From Pseudoramibacter sp. (GTDB lineage: Bacteria; Bacillota; Clostridia; Eubacteriales; Eubacteriaceae): a DNA stretch of 64,000 bases. The notes under the pieces are model-generated. The model saw nothing but the letters and a program-made list of their open reading frames with translations. It was not told the origin of the DNA and did not search any database. Within the stretch, counting starts at the first letter, position 1. Every line of letters starts with the position of its first letter. Below are positions 1 through 8,021 of this stretch, in pieces. The stretch spans positions 1,901,549 through 1,965,548 of the forward strand of contig NZ_JAKVLT010000001.1 in assembly GCF_022484225.1 (NCBI RefSeq), read 5' to 3'. The position numbers were made by a program, and so were the translations under genes.

Positions 1-237
1 GCCGAGCCAGTCTGACAAAGTATAGTGAAAATCCGTCAATTCCGCAATAACCAGCAGTACAAAACAGAATTTGACCGTCATTTCGTAAAAACTGCCGACG
101 TAATTCTGATAGAACGACACACACAGGATGAAATAGATCATGTACAAACTGAGGGCCAGCAAATAGAAAAAAGCCCGCAGATCGATCTCAGGGTATTGAA
201 TTTTAACGGTTTGATTGATTGTTTCTCGTTGATTCAT
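1..237 (-). CDS. Membrane protein of the polysaccharide locus, 5' part only
   Basis: The reading frame starts at ATG 237 and runs off the left edge, giving 79 codons. The product begins MNQRETINQTVKIQYPEID, followed by two hydrophobic stretches (about residues 22-46 and 54-66). Layout and composition resemble the N-terminus of the polymerase-like protein at 3129-4352, so an O-antigen polymerase/ligase-type membrane protein is possible, but too little is visible to assign a family. It lies 18 bases after the BY-kinase stop and is probably the next gene of the same operon. No strong ribosome binding site is visible, so it may be translationally coupled. Confidence 0.7.
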   Translation of the reverse strand, partial: MNQRETINQTVKIQYPEIDLRAFFYLLALSLYMIYFILCVSFYQNYVGSFYEMTVKFCFVLLVIAELTDFHYTLSDWLG

Positions 238-255
238 CTTATAGTTTTATTTTTA

Positions 256-918
256 TTAGTAAGGATTATCAAAGGTCAACACGCTGCCGACCACTTGAAC
301 GTGATTTTGCTGATAATTTGCCAACAGACTACGGGTCGCCTGGCGTGTGGCGTCCAGTTTCCGGACGACGAGCAGAACCCCGTTGGCAATCTGGGACAAG
401 GCCAAAGCATCCGCGCTCTGATCCGCTGGCGGCGTGTCGATTAAGATCCAATCGTAGGGCAGATCCGCCAGCTCCCCCTTTAATCTAACGAGGGCGTCCG
501 CTGGAAAAATCAGGGCATCTGACGGTTTGGACAATATAAAATCAAAAGGCTGAGAAGCCCGTCTTTCGATGCATTGTGCAACATTCGCTTGACAGTCGAA
601 GAAAGCATTAAAGGATTTTTCACTGCTGCAGTGCAGCCGTTTTTCCATCTGCGGTTTCCGGCAGTCGGCTTCAATGAGCAGCACCTGCTGGTGCACAGCG
701 CTTAAAGCCTCGGCCACGTTGAGGGCGGCTGTCGTCGTCCCCTGTCCGTCTTTCGGCCCGTTCAGCAACAGCACCTTGGGCCGTTTTGCTTCAGCCAATG
801 GTAGTGCAAGTATATTATAACACAAGCGCCGGTAAGATTCCCGGTAAGCCGTATCCTGAGTCTGACTCAATGCGGTATTTGATATTGGGCGTTCTTTGCC
901 CCATTTAAACAATCCCAT
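256..918 (-). CDS. BY-kinase-like protein (CpsD/YwqD family) with degenerate Walker A
   Basis: The 220-residue cytoplasmic protein has the fold of bacterial tyrosine kinases that act with Wzz-like partners to control polysaccharide length and export. Walker A' (VLLIEADCRKP, about 73-83) and Walker B (WILIDTPP) are present. The P-loop reads NGPKDGQGTTT (53-63). Where the family has GKS/T there is G-Q-G, so the phosphate-binding lysine is Gln59; I confirmed this from the codons. The usual C-terminal tyrosine cluster is reduced to one terminal Tyr. ATG 918 is preferred because AGGAGG lies 7 bases upstream; an in-frame GTG at 921 is too close. It sits just after its likely partner (930-1637). It may be a pseudokinase or scaffold. 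Confidence 0.85.
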   Translation of the reverse strand: MGLFKWGKERPISNTALSQTQDTAYRESYRRLCYNILALPLAEAKRPKVLLLNGPKDGQGTTTAALNVAEALSAVHQQVLLIEADCRKPQMEKRLHCSSEKSFNAFFDCQANVAQCIERRASQPFDFILSKPSDALIFPADALVRLKGELADLPYDWILIDTPPADQSADALALSQIANGVLLVVRKLDATRQATRSLLANYQQNHVQVVGSVLTFDNPY

Positions 919-929
919 CACTGTTCCTC

Positions 930-1637
930 CTATTTTTTCCTTCTTTTGGACGCTGTCGGAATATCGCCCAAGACCGGCAATTCAAGATGTTCTTCCAATT
1001 GCCGCACATTGCGGTAATGAGAATCGCCGAGCACCCGAATGCAGAGATAGCCAGCGCTGAGCACCAGTCCCAGCAGCGCACCGGCTGCCGCATATTTTTT
1101 AGCCGGCGAATGAACATCGCGGCTGACCGTATAGTGCTGAGTCCGGACCGAATCTACGGTATTGAGATTTTGAATTGGAATATTCAGCACGGCTTCCTTG
1201 CCGACCCGCATGACCTTCGCTACAGTTTTACGGCTGCTACCCTCATAATTCAGGGTTAATACATGCGTATAGGCATTGTTGTTGTCGCCGTGTGCAGGCG
1301 AAACGCGGAAATCAGCCAACTGAGAAGCTTTGACTGAACCCAAACGCACTTTTTCCTTGTAGTAGTACATGGGATCCTGAATCAATGTTTCAATGCTGTC
1401 GGCCTGGGAATCTGCGTCAACCCCAGGCTGATTCGGCCCATAAGGTGCATTGACCACAAAATTGAGTTTTCCAGTATAGGCTACTGTTGTTCTGGACTGA
1501 CCCACACCAAAACCCGCTATGGCAAAAATCACAGCAAAGATGAGGATCACAAACCAGTTGCGTCCGAGGATTCGCCACAGTGTCCGCGCCTCCAAGGTCA
1601 CAGCATCATCGTATTTTTTCTGAATGTCTGCGTTCAT
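930..1637 (-). CDS. Wzz/CpsC-like chain-length determinant and kinase modulator
   Basis: A 235-residue membrane protein with a TM segment near the N-terminus (about residues 29-48), an extracellular region, and a second TM near the C-terminus (about 180-202) followed by a basic tail ending KRRKK. This is the two-TM Wzz topology seen in CpsC/YveK proteins. These set polysaccharide chain length and present a cytoplasmic tail that activates the BY-kinase encoded next. AAAGGAG precedes the ATG. In many Gram-positive loci this pair opens the operon; here it lies near the distal end. Confidence 0.88.
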   Translation of the reverse strand: MNADIQKKYDDAVTLEARTLWRILGRNWFVILIFAVIFAIAGFGVGQSRTTVAYTGKLNFVVNAPYGPNQPGVDADSQADSIETLIQDPMYYYKEKVRLGSVKASQLADFRVSPAHGDNNNAYTHVLTLNYEGSSRKTVAKVMRVGKEAVLNIPIQNLNTVDSVRTQHYTVSRDVHSPAKKYAAAGALLGLVLSAGYLCIRVLGDSHYRNVRQLEEHLELPVLGDIPTASKRRKK

Positions 1638-1647
1638 TTTTTCTCCT

Positions 1648-3117
1648 TTATTGTTTCGGATTATTTCGGCCGAAGTTCATCTTTGCTTTCACCGTTCCGA
1701 CCATTTCACCCATCATCGGCTCTTTAGTCAGCATCATGACCAGCACGTACACGCCCATGAACAAAATCACGGAAATCACCAGCAGAAAGAAGACGTGGAG
1801 GCCGAGACGCTTGACCCAAAGCGAAGCCAAAGTCGCAAGGCCCAGGGCGAGGATGATTTTACCGTAGGGCAGTTTTTTAAAGATCTCCGACACCTGATCC
1901 CTCAAGACGTGATACTGCACCACCAGCACGACGAATTCCGCAGCCAGCGTTCCAATCGAAGCGCCTGTAGAACCCAGTCTTGGAATCAAAAAACAGTTAA
2001 TAGCAAAATCGACAACCGCCCCGGCGATTTCCGAATACAGAACGTATTTCTCTTTGCCCAGGGGCACGAGAATTTGAAGTCCCAGAATATTGGTGAGGCC
2101 GATGAAAAGAATCGTCGGCTGAATCCACTGCATCGGCAGTACGGCGCCGCCGTAAGCGGGCCCGGACAGCAGCCGGATGCCTTCTTTGGCAAACAAAATA
2201 AAATACAGAGCCAAAGGGCAGGCAATATCTAAAACAAAGTTCAAAGCTTTCGTTGAAATCCGGCGAAGATCGGCGTAATCGCCGTGTTCGACGTAATAAG
2301 ACGCCCGGGGCAAAAGCACCGCGCCCAGCGATGTGACGATGCTCACGAGAATCGTCTTGATCTTCACGGCCGCGTTGTAATACCCCACTTCGGTGTTGTT
2401 TTTCATAAAGCCGAGCATGACTGTATCCAAGTTCGTATAAACTGTCGTCGCCACCGACATCGCAAAGAAAATGAGGATGGGCTTGAGGTGGCGCCGGATG
2501 TGATAGCCCCCCACCGGATGCATGTAAATATGCTTCCGGGCGTTGATCAAGTTCAAAACATTGGACGCCGAAGCGGCGAAAATCGAAATGCCCCCGTAAA
2601 TCACGTAATCGCTTTTCTGATGAATGAACATGAACATCGCCACCAAAGCGATGAACTTGAACACGATGGACCGCACCGTGATGTAAGTGTATTCTTCAAG
2701 GCCCTGGTACATCCAATCGATCCCCACGCAGGTGAAGATGATGTTTAACGAAACCACCAGATACAAGGTCCGGTCGGCCTGCAGCTTGGGCACAAAGGCG
2801 ATGCAGAAAAACAGGATCACGTAAGCCACAATGTTCATCACAAAGTTGATGAAAAACAGCTCGTGGGTGACCCGGGTCAGTTTCATTTTGTCGTCCCGGA
2901 CCTGGGCGCACTTCCGAATCCCGTAGGTCGGAATCCCCAGCTGAGAAAACATCGTAAAATACGTAATCACCGACGTCGCAAAGGAGACCCGCCCGGTGCC
3001 AGCCGGCAGGAGAATCCGGGAAACGTAAGGAAAAGTAATCAGCGGGAAAATGAACTGCGACATGGTGAGGATCGCGTTCATGATGAAGTTTTTCTTGATG
3101 GATTTTTGTTTTGGCAT
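1648..3117 (-). CDS. Wzx-like polysaccharide flippase
   Basis: A 489-residue very hydrophobic protein with about 12-14 predicted TM segments. The N-terminus has the pattern of the polysaccharide biosynthesis (RfbX/Wzx, MOP superfamily) family: a basic start (MPKQKSIKKNFIMNAIL), then PLITFPYVSRILLPAGTG. The family moves undecaprenyl-pyrophosphate-linked repeat units across the membrane. It lies between the polymerase-like gene and the Wzz-like gene, with gaps of about 10 bases, in one operon. Substrate specificity cannot be read from sequence. Confidence 0.92.
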   Translation of the reverse strand: MPKQKSIKKNFIMNAILTMSQFIFPLITFPYVSRILLPAGTGRVSFATSVITYFTMFSQLGIPTYGIRKCAQVRDDKMKLTRVTHELFFINFVMNIVAYVILFFCIAFVPKLQADRTLYLVVSLNIIFTCVGIDWMYQGLEEYTYITVRSIVFKFIALVAMFMFIHQKSDYVIYGGISIFAASASNVLNLINARKHIYMHPVGGYHIRRHLKPILIFFAMSVATTVYTNLDTVMLGFMKNNTEVGYYNAAVKIKTILVSIVTSLGAVLLPRASYYVEHGDYADLRRISTKALNFVLDIACPLALYFILFAKEGIRLLSGPAYGGAVLPMQWIQPTILFIGLTNILGLQILVPLGKEKYVLYSEIAGAVVDFAINCFLIPRLGSTGASIGTLAAEFVVLVVQYHVLRDQVSEIFKKLPYGKIILALGLATLASLWVKRLGLHVFFLLVISVILFMGVYVLVMMLTKEPMMGEMVGTVKAKMNFGRNNPKQ

Positions 3118-3128
3118 AGATCACCTTT

Positions 3129-4352
3129 CTATTTTCGTCTCGCCTGCCGGGCCTTTTCAACCAACGGCCAAATCACCAAGGGTGAAAGGATCAGCCAGAA
3201 GGTATTCTGATAAATATTCAAAATCAAGTCGTCGATTGTGCCGTGAAGAGCCAGAATGCCGCCGATCATGAGCAGATAGGTATCGCCGTTCTGATAGGCC
3301 CGGTAAAGCGCAAGGGTCATCAGGGCAATGAGCAGGGTGGTGAGCACCCAGCCGAAATTCTGAAACATCTGAATGTACATGCAGTCGACGTAATTGTAAA
3401 CGCCGTGGGTTTTAGAAAGATCCCGATGGCCTTTGTCATTTAATGCATTGCCGCTCATTATAATAGCTTCGCCAAAGGGCCGCACGCCATGCTCTTGAAG
3501 GGAATTCTGTCCCAATTCCAGACGATGTCCCAGTTTCAAATTTAATTTGGACTGCCAGGGCACGTTGTTCGAATAGGCCAGCGTCGCCCCGACGCTTAAG
3601 ATCATGCAAAACACAAACGCAAAGGCCAGCATGCGCCCGTGCCGCTTCGGCGCCTTTTTGCTTTTTCGGGCGTGCCGCCATTTGAGAGCCGCCGCGCCGA
3701 AGATCATGAGCAGGCACAGCATAACCGCGAGTCTGGCGTCAGTTAAGCTGAAAATAAGCAGATTGAGCACCGCAAAGGCAATAAGTCCGCGCCAAGGCAT
3801 CTGATCTTTTTTAAGCCAGATCGCCAACGCCGTGAGATTCGAGAGAAAAACCGACGGGTACAGCGCGTATTTAAACCCAAGGTAATGCCGCGTGCGCCCT
3901 CCGCCTATCTCAACATAATTTCGGATGATGCCGATGCCGCTGCAGACCACCGTGATGATGAAAAGCAGACTGCCGAGTTTCAAAGTAAAATCGGCGATTT
4001 TTCGAAATTCCACATCCCGCGCCGTAAACACAAAAATCATAATCCAGGTCACCGGATTTAAGATCAAATCGTGATTGTGACTCAAAAAAACGGCGGCAAG
4101 ACACGCAAAAGTCACGGCGCCGACGATGACGCTGCGCCGGATATCGTCGACGGGAAAACATTCTTTTAAAATCAAAATAACCGCAACAGCAAAAAGCACC
4201 CATTTGTAGGCAATGCCGCCGTATTGAATCTGAAAAAAAGAAATATCCCACACTGAACCGATTAAGTACAGACCGTAAGCCAGAAAAAACAGAAAATCCT
4301 TCTGGGTCCACCGCCGGGTCCGAAGTTGAAACGCTGCCGTTTGATTGTTCAT
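3129..4352 (-). CDS. O-antigen polymerase/ligase-like membrane protein
   Basis: A 407-residue protein with about 10-11 hydrophobic segments. A larger extramembrane loop lies in the C-terminal half (around residues 255-315, with the motif LNLKLGHRLELGQNSL). That is the layout of Wzy/WaaL-type enzymes, which polymerise repeat units outside the membrane. Sequence in this family is poorly conserved, so the call rests on topology and on position between the glycosyltransferases and the flippase. The start MNNQTAAF has a purine-rich site upstream. The partial gene at 1-237 has a similar N-terminus. Confidence 0.75.
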   Translation of the reverse strand: MNNQTAAFQLRTRRWTQKDFLFFLAYGLYLIGSVWDISFFQIQYGGIAYKWVLFAVAVILILKECFPVDDIRRSVIVGAVTFACLAAVFLSHNHDLILNPVTWIMIFVFTARDVEFRKIADFTLKLGSLLFIITVVCSGIGIIRNYVEIGGGRTRHYLGFKYALYPSVFLSNLTALAIWLKKDQMPWRGLIAFAVLNLLIFSLTDARLAVMLCLLMIFGAAALKWRHARKSKKAPKRHGRMLAFAFVFCMILSVGATLAYSNNVPWQSKLNLKLGHRLELGQNSLQEHGVRPFGEAIIMSGNALNDKGHRDLSKTHGVYNYVDCMYIQMFQNFGWVLTTLLIALMTLALYRAYQNGDTYLLMIGGILALHGTIDDLILNIYQNTFWLILSPLVIWPLVEKARQARRK

Positions 4353-4365
4353 CTTGCTCTCTTTC

Positions 4366-5136
4366 TCACGCCCTGCGGTGTGCGGCGAAATAAATGCGGT
4401 TGGTCATCCGCCTTCTGGTGTAGGTCAGGGTCTGACTCAAAGGGGTTTCGGTGTTCACCACCGGAAGGTGGCTGACTTTGAGCTTCTGATGCATGACCCA
4501 GACGTTGAGCAGCCGTTCTCCCAAAAAGCCGTACAACCGTCTGCGGTAAGGATCCAAGAGTGATAAATCGACATCTTTTTCCAATTCAAACAAAATTGAA
4601 AATAGCCAATCACAATAAGCATCAAACAGCTCTGCTTTGCAAAACAGCATGTTGAAAAGGCAACAGCGGTTTTCAGAAAAGAAGGCATCAAAATCTGAGA
4701 GGTACTCAGGATAAAGGCCCCCTACCACCCGGTGCAGCAGGTCGAAAATTTCCGGCGTGCAGCACCTGATCATGATTTCATCTTTGGCGTTTTGTTTAAA
4801 ATACTCAATGTAAGGCAAAATGATGTCGCAGTGTTCCAGCCGGCTCACCAGTGCTTCATAAGGGAAGATGCTTTTGTAGGTTCTCGCAAAATTGCTTTTG
4901 CCGAAATACCGGCGGTAATGCACGAGTCCTTTGTACGGATCTTTCGCGTTTTTCCAGATCCAGTACAGGCCGGTCAGTTCACAGAAATTCGGATTTTTCT
5001 CAGAAATCTGATCGCCGGTATTGTCTTTTTGAAACCCTAATTCGAGTTCAGGATGAACCGCAGCACCAACCTGAAGCGGGCAATACCCCTTGAGGGCCGG
5101 CGGCTCAAAGGCCTTATGGGCTGCAATATAAATCAA
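4366..5136 (-). CDS. DUF4422 putative glycosyltransferase (copy 2)
   Basis: A 256-residue protein with the DUF4422 hallmarks IYIAAHKAF at the start, then DNTGDQISEKNPNFCELTGL, YWIWKN and GLVHYRRYF. DUF4422 proteins occur in capsule and EPS loci and are regarded as sugar transferases. I place the start at TTG 5136, with GGAGGGG 6 bases upstream. The codon overlaps the TGA of the preceding glycosyltransferase, so translation is probably coupled. Longer in-frame extensions only read through that upstream gene. It is clearly related to the 7176-8006 product; donor and acceptor are unknown. Confidence 0.85.
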   Translation of the reverse strand: MIYIAAHKAFEPPALKGYCPLQVGAAVHPELELGFQKDNTGDQISEKNPNFCELTGLYWIWKNAKDPYKGLVHYRRYFGKSNFARTYKSIFPYEALVSRLEHCDIILPYIEYFKQNAKDEIMIRCCTPEIFDLLHRVVGGLYPEYLSDFDAFFSENRCCLFNMLFCKAELFDAYCDWLFSILFELEKDVDLSLLDPYRRRLYGFLGERLLNVWVMHQKLKVSHLPVVNTETPLSQTLTYTRRRMTNRIYFAAHRRA

Positions 5137-6254
5137 CGCACCCCTCCTGTATATAAATCTAAAAACTGCTGAACCGTGTACGCAATGTCGTACCCCGCCC
5201 TGTTGAGTTTTGCATAGGTATCCTGCCGGGGCTGACTTGCCATCCGCTGGATCTGCTGCGCCCATACCGGCACTTCGTTCTCAGTAATGGGCAGATACCG
5301 CACGGATTCCGTGAGTTTCGCTTCCTGGGTAATCTGATCGGAAAAGAGCACCGGCAGACCTGCGGCCTGAGCTTCGACGCCGACAATGGGAAGGCCCTCA
5401 AAATGAGAGGGCAACACAAAAACGTCCATGGCCTGGAGGAGTTTCGGCACCCGGCCGCTGGCCCCGTAAAAAATCACAGCATCTTCAAGGCCCATCGCCT
5501 GCGCCTGAGCTTCAGTCTGAGTTTTGAGCTCCCCTTCTCCAACGAGCAGCAGTTTAGCCCGGGGTTCCAAAGCCTTAAAGGCTTTAAAAATTTTCAAAAG
5601 ATAGCCATGGTTTTTTTGATAGGCAAAACGGCCCACATGGCCCACCACCACAGCATTTTCCAAATGAAGTTCGCTGCGGATATCGGATCGTGCTTTTGCA
5701 TTATAGCGAAATTTTTTCAAGTCCACGCCATTGTGAATCAGCTGAACCTGAGTCGGAGTGATATTGGGATACATCCAGTCCCTGGCCAGATCTGAACACG
5801 CGACAAAGCGCGTGCCATAATGCTTAAGCTTGGTTCGGAAAAAGCGGTGAACTTTGCGTTTAAAAGCCTGATGAGCGCCGTCCACCCCTGCAGCGTGGGA
5901 GTGCAGAATGATGTTGGCGATCCCGGCAGCTTTGGCCGCTTTGGCCGCCACCCAGATTTTATTAGCCACATCGGAGTGAATGTGAACGTAATCGTAGCGT
6001 TCGCTTTCCATGAGCGCCTTCAGCTGTTTGAAAATATGGTGCTGCTTGATCACTTTGTTGCCGGGCCGGCCCACATAATACACCTGAGTCCCCAGGGCAT
6101 TTAAAGCGTCGATATTTGCCTGCTTTTCAAAGGGTTCCTGACAGGCAATGTCGATGTGAAGATCTTCAGGCTTGTGTTCGATGACGTTTTTCACCAGACT
6201 GTAAACACCGCCGTGGCCGTTGTCGTCGACATTAACCTCCAGCACTTTCGTCAT
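5133..6254 (-). CDS. GT4-family glycosyltransferase (GT-B fold)
   Basis: A 373-residue cytoplasmic enzyme. The N-terminal domain has the glycine-rich acceptor-site loop DNGHGGVYSLV. The C-terminal donor domain has the typical run of VGHVGRFAYQKNHGYLL, LLLVGEGEL, and the E-x7-E region SHFEGLPIVGVEAQAAGLP. These identify a retaining GT4 transferase as in EPS clusters (EpsF-like). The gene starts inside the end of the GT2 gene (23-base overlap) and its stop overlaps the next start, so the three are tightly coupled. The transferred sugar cannot be inferred. Confidence 0.92.
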   Translation of the reverse strand: MTKVLEVNVDDNGHGGVYSLVKNVIEHKPEDLHIDIACQEPFEKQANIDALNALGTQVYYVGRPGNKVIKQHHIFKQLKALMESERYDYVHIHSDVANKIWVAAKAAKAAGIANIILHSHAAGVDGAHQAFKRKVHRFFRTKLKHYGTRFVACSDLARDWMYPNITPTQVQLIHNGVDLKKFRYNAKARSDIRSELHLENAVVVGHVGRFAYQKNHGYLLKIFKAFKALEPRAKLLLVGEGELKTQTEAQAQAMGLEDAVIFYGASGRVPKLLQAMDVFVLPSHFEGLPIVGVEAQAAGLPVLFSDQITQEAKLTESVRYLPITENEVPVWAQQIQRMASQPRQDTYAKLNRAGYDIAYTVQQFLDLYTGGVR

Positions 6255-7176
6255 GATCCGCCTTCCCTTCTTCTAAATTTACGTATTCAATCTGTGGATG
6301 AAAATGAAAGCCTTTTTTGAAAGAGGTTTTGATCACCTTAAGCTTCTCTGATTTCGCTGTCTTCGCTTTAAACAGAACTTTCAGCAAATGGAAGGCCGTT
6401 CGGGCGTACAAATAGAGATAGCCTTTGAGTCCCTCTCTCCGGTACAGCACCACTTCGTTGCGGTACATATAGCGGTAGCGCCACAGGCGGTCCGGAGAAT
6501 CCTGTTCGATGCCGACCTTCTGGTTGCTGCCCATACGGTGCACCACACGGCTGGCCGGCACAGCGTAGCACGGCAGATGTCTGGAAATCCGTCTCGAATA
6601 TTCGAGATCATCCGACCAGATGAAAAACTCCTGAATCGGCAGACCGTATTTGACAATCACGTCCGCCTTGACAAAGAACGACACAAAAGTCGCCATGATG
6701 ACGGGAACCTGATCCTGGGTATAATCCTCTAATTTTTTGTGCAGGCCCGTGCGCTGGCGGTTCATGTTGCAGATGCTGCCGTCGGTCCAGTACGCGATGC
6801 CAGACAGAAAGCCGTAACGTCCGTCCAGTCTGCGGTCGGCCTTGAGCAGTTCGGATAAAGCCAAGGGCGTCACATAGGTGTCGTCATCCATCAGCCAGAT
6901 ATACTCGTAACCCAGCTGGACCGCTTTTTCCGCGCCGACCCGAAAACCGCCGGCGCCGCCGATATTTTCTCTCGTATTGAAATAATAAATCTGCTGCCGA
7001 TCGATGAGATCCTGAACCGATTCTTTCGTGCCGTCGGTGCTGGCATTGTCAATTAATATAATGTCGCACTGCGCCTTTTCAAGGTTCAGCAGGTTCTCCA
7101 GACAGCCTCTCAGCATATCCTTCCGGTTAAAGGTCACCACTACAGCGGCAACGGGATGTTTTCTCTGCCATTTCAT
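6232..7176 (-). CDS. GT2-family glycosyltransferase (rhamnosyl/galactofuranosyl type)
   Basis: A 314-residue GT-A enzyme: AAVVVTFNRKDML at the N-terminus, LIDNASTDGT for nucleotide binding, NIGGAGGFRVG, and the metal-binding DxD-like WLMDDDTYV. The N-GGAGGF plus DDD pattern is typical of GT2 enzymes that add rhamnose or galactofuranose. A WSDDLEYSRR motif supplies the usual catalytic-base region. The ATG overlaps the previous stop by one base (TGATG). It should add one residue of the repeat unit on the cytoplasmic side of the membrane; the exact sugar is uncertain. Confidence 0.9.
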   Translation of the reverse strand: MKWQRKHPVAAVVVTFNRKDMLRGCLENLLNLEKAQCDIILIDNASTDGTKESVQDLIDRQQIYYFNTRENIGGAGGFRVGAEKAVQLGYEYIWLMDDDTYVTPLALSELLKADRRLDGRYGFLSGIAYWTDGSICNMNRQRTGLHKKLEDYTQDQVPVIMATFVSFFVKADVIVKYGLPIQEFFIWSDDLEYSRRISRHLPCYAVPASRVVHRMGSNQKVGIEQDSPDRLWRYRYMYRNEVVLYRREGLKGYLYLYARTAFHLLKVLFKAKTAKSEKLKVIKTSFKKGFHFHPQIEYVNLEEGKADHDESAGG

Positions 7177-8006
7177 CAGAAACTACCCTCATACTTTCGG
7201 TGAAAAAATTTTGCCCGCAAAAAAGAAAAGCCTTTTTTTAGCCAGTTGGTCTTTTCCATGTTCGCGTAAGGCAGGATTTTAATGTCGGAAGCCTTTAATC
7301 TGCCGGCCCGAACCTGATGGGCCAGCCAGACGTTGAAGATGATTTCGGCGATGCGACCGAAATACCGTCTTTGAAACGGACTGAGCTCAGCCATATCCAC
7401 CCGCTGTTCCAGCTCACCTAAAATTTTAAACAGCCAGGTGCAGTATTCCCCGACTAAGGGTCGGGCCATAATCATCATGTTGAACATGTACCCTGAAGAT
7501 TGTTTCGTGATGCGGTCGAAATCTTCAAGATAATCCGGATAAAACTGCTCAATGATATCCCGGGTCGCATCCAGTTGAACCGCATAATGGGTGTGAGCGT
7601 AATGGGAATAAAGAGTTTCGATGTAGTAGCGCCGCTTCTTCGGCACAAAAACCTGATATTGTCCCAGCAGAGGGGCCAGATCCTGATAAGTGAGAATCGA
7701 CTGAAAGCGGTCACGGTGCAGCGGTTTTTTGACAAAGTAGCGTCTGTAATGCACCAGCCCGATGTAATCGGCCCGGACGTGCTTCCAGGCCCAGTACAGG
7801 CCGGTCAGCTCACAGTAGCCGTCGTTTTTCAGGGAAATATTGTCGCCGGTATTGTCTTTGACGTAGCCCAAATCGAGGGGATGGCCCTCCCCGTCCGTTT
7901 TGCCCTCTGCGCCGACGTGCAGCGGCAGGTACATCGGGTCTCCCGGCATTCTGTATTTTTTATGTGTCGCGACGATGATTTGAATCCGCCTGCTTATGTC
8001 CTTCAT
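7176..8006 (-). CDS. DUF4422 putative glycosyltransferase (copy 1)
   Basis: A 276-residue protein of the same family as the gene at 4366-5136. It starts with IQIIVATHKKYRMP and continues with GYVKDNTGDNIS, NDGYCELTGLYWAWKH and YIGLVHYRRYF. The middle has PDYLEDFDRI and a GYMFNMMIMAR motif matched in the paralogue. It directly follows the initiating transferase gene and overlaps the GT2 gene by one base. Two DUF4422 paralogues in one operon suggest two related but distinct linkages in the repeat unit. Enzymatic activity is inferred from context. Confidence 0.87.
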   Translation of the reverse strand: MKDISRRIQIIVATHKKYRMPGDPMYLPLHVGAEGKTDGEGHPLDLGYVKDNTGDNISLKNDGYCELTGLYWAWKHVRADYIGLVHYRRYFVKKPLHRDRFQSILTYQDLAPLLGQYQVFVPKKRRYYIETLYSHYAHTHYAVQLDATRDIIEQFYPDYLEDFDRITKQSSGYMFNMMIMARPLVGEYCTWLFKILGELEQRVDMAELSPFQRRYFGRIAEIIFNVWLAHQVRAGRLKASDIKILPYANMEKTNWLKKGFSFLRAKFFHRKYEGSF

Positions 8007-8021
8007 ATTCGTTTCTCCAAT

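Noticed and set aside
5137..5265. Longer N-terminus for the second DUF4422 protein
   Set aside because: The extra residues lie inside the GT4 gene in another frame and are absent from the paralogue; TTG 5136 has a strong ribosome binding site.
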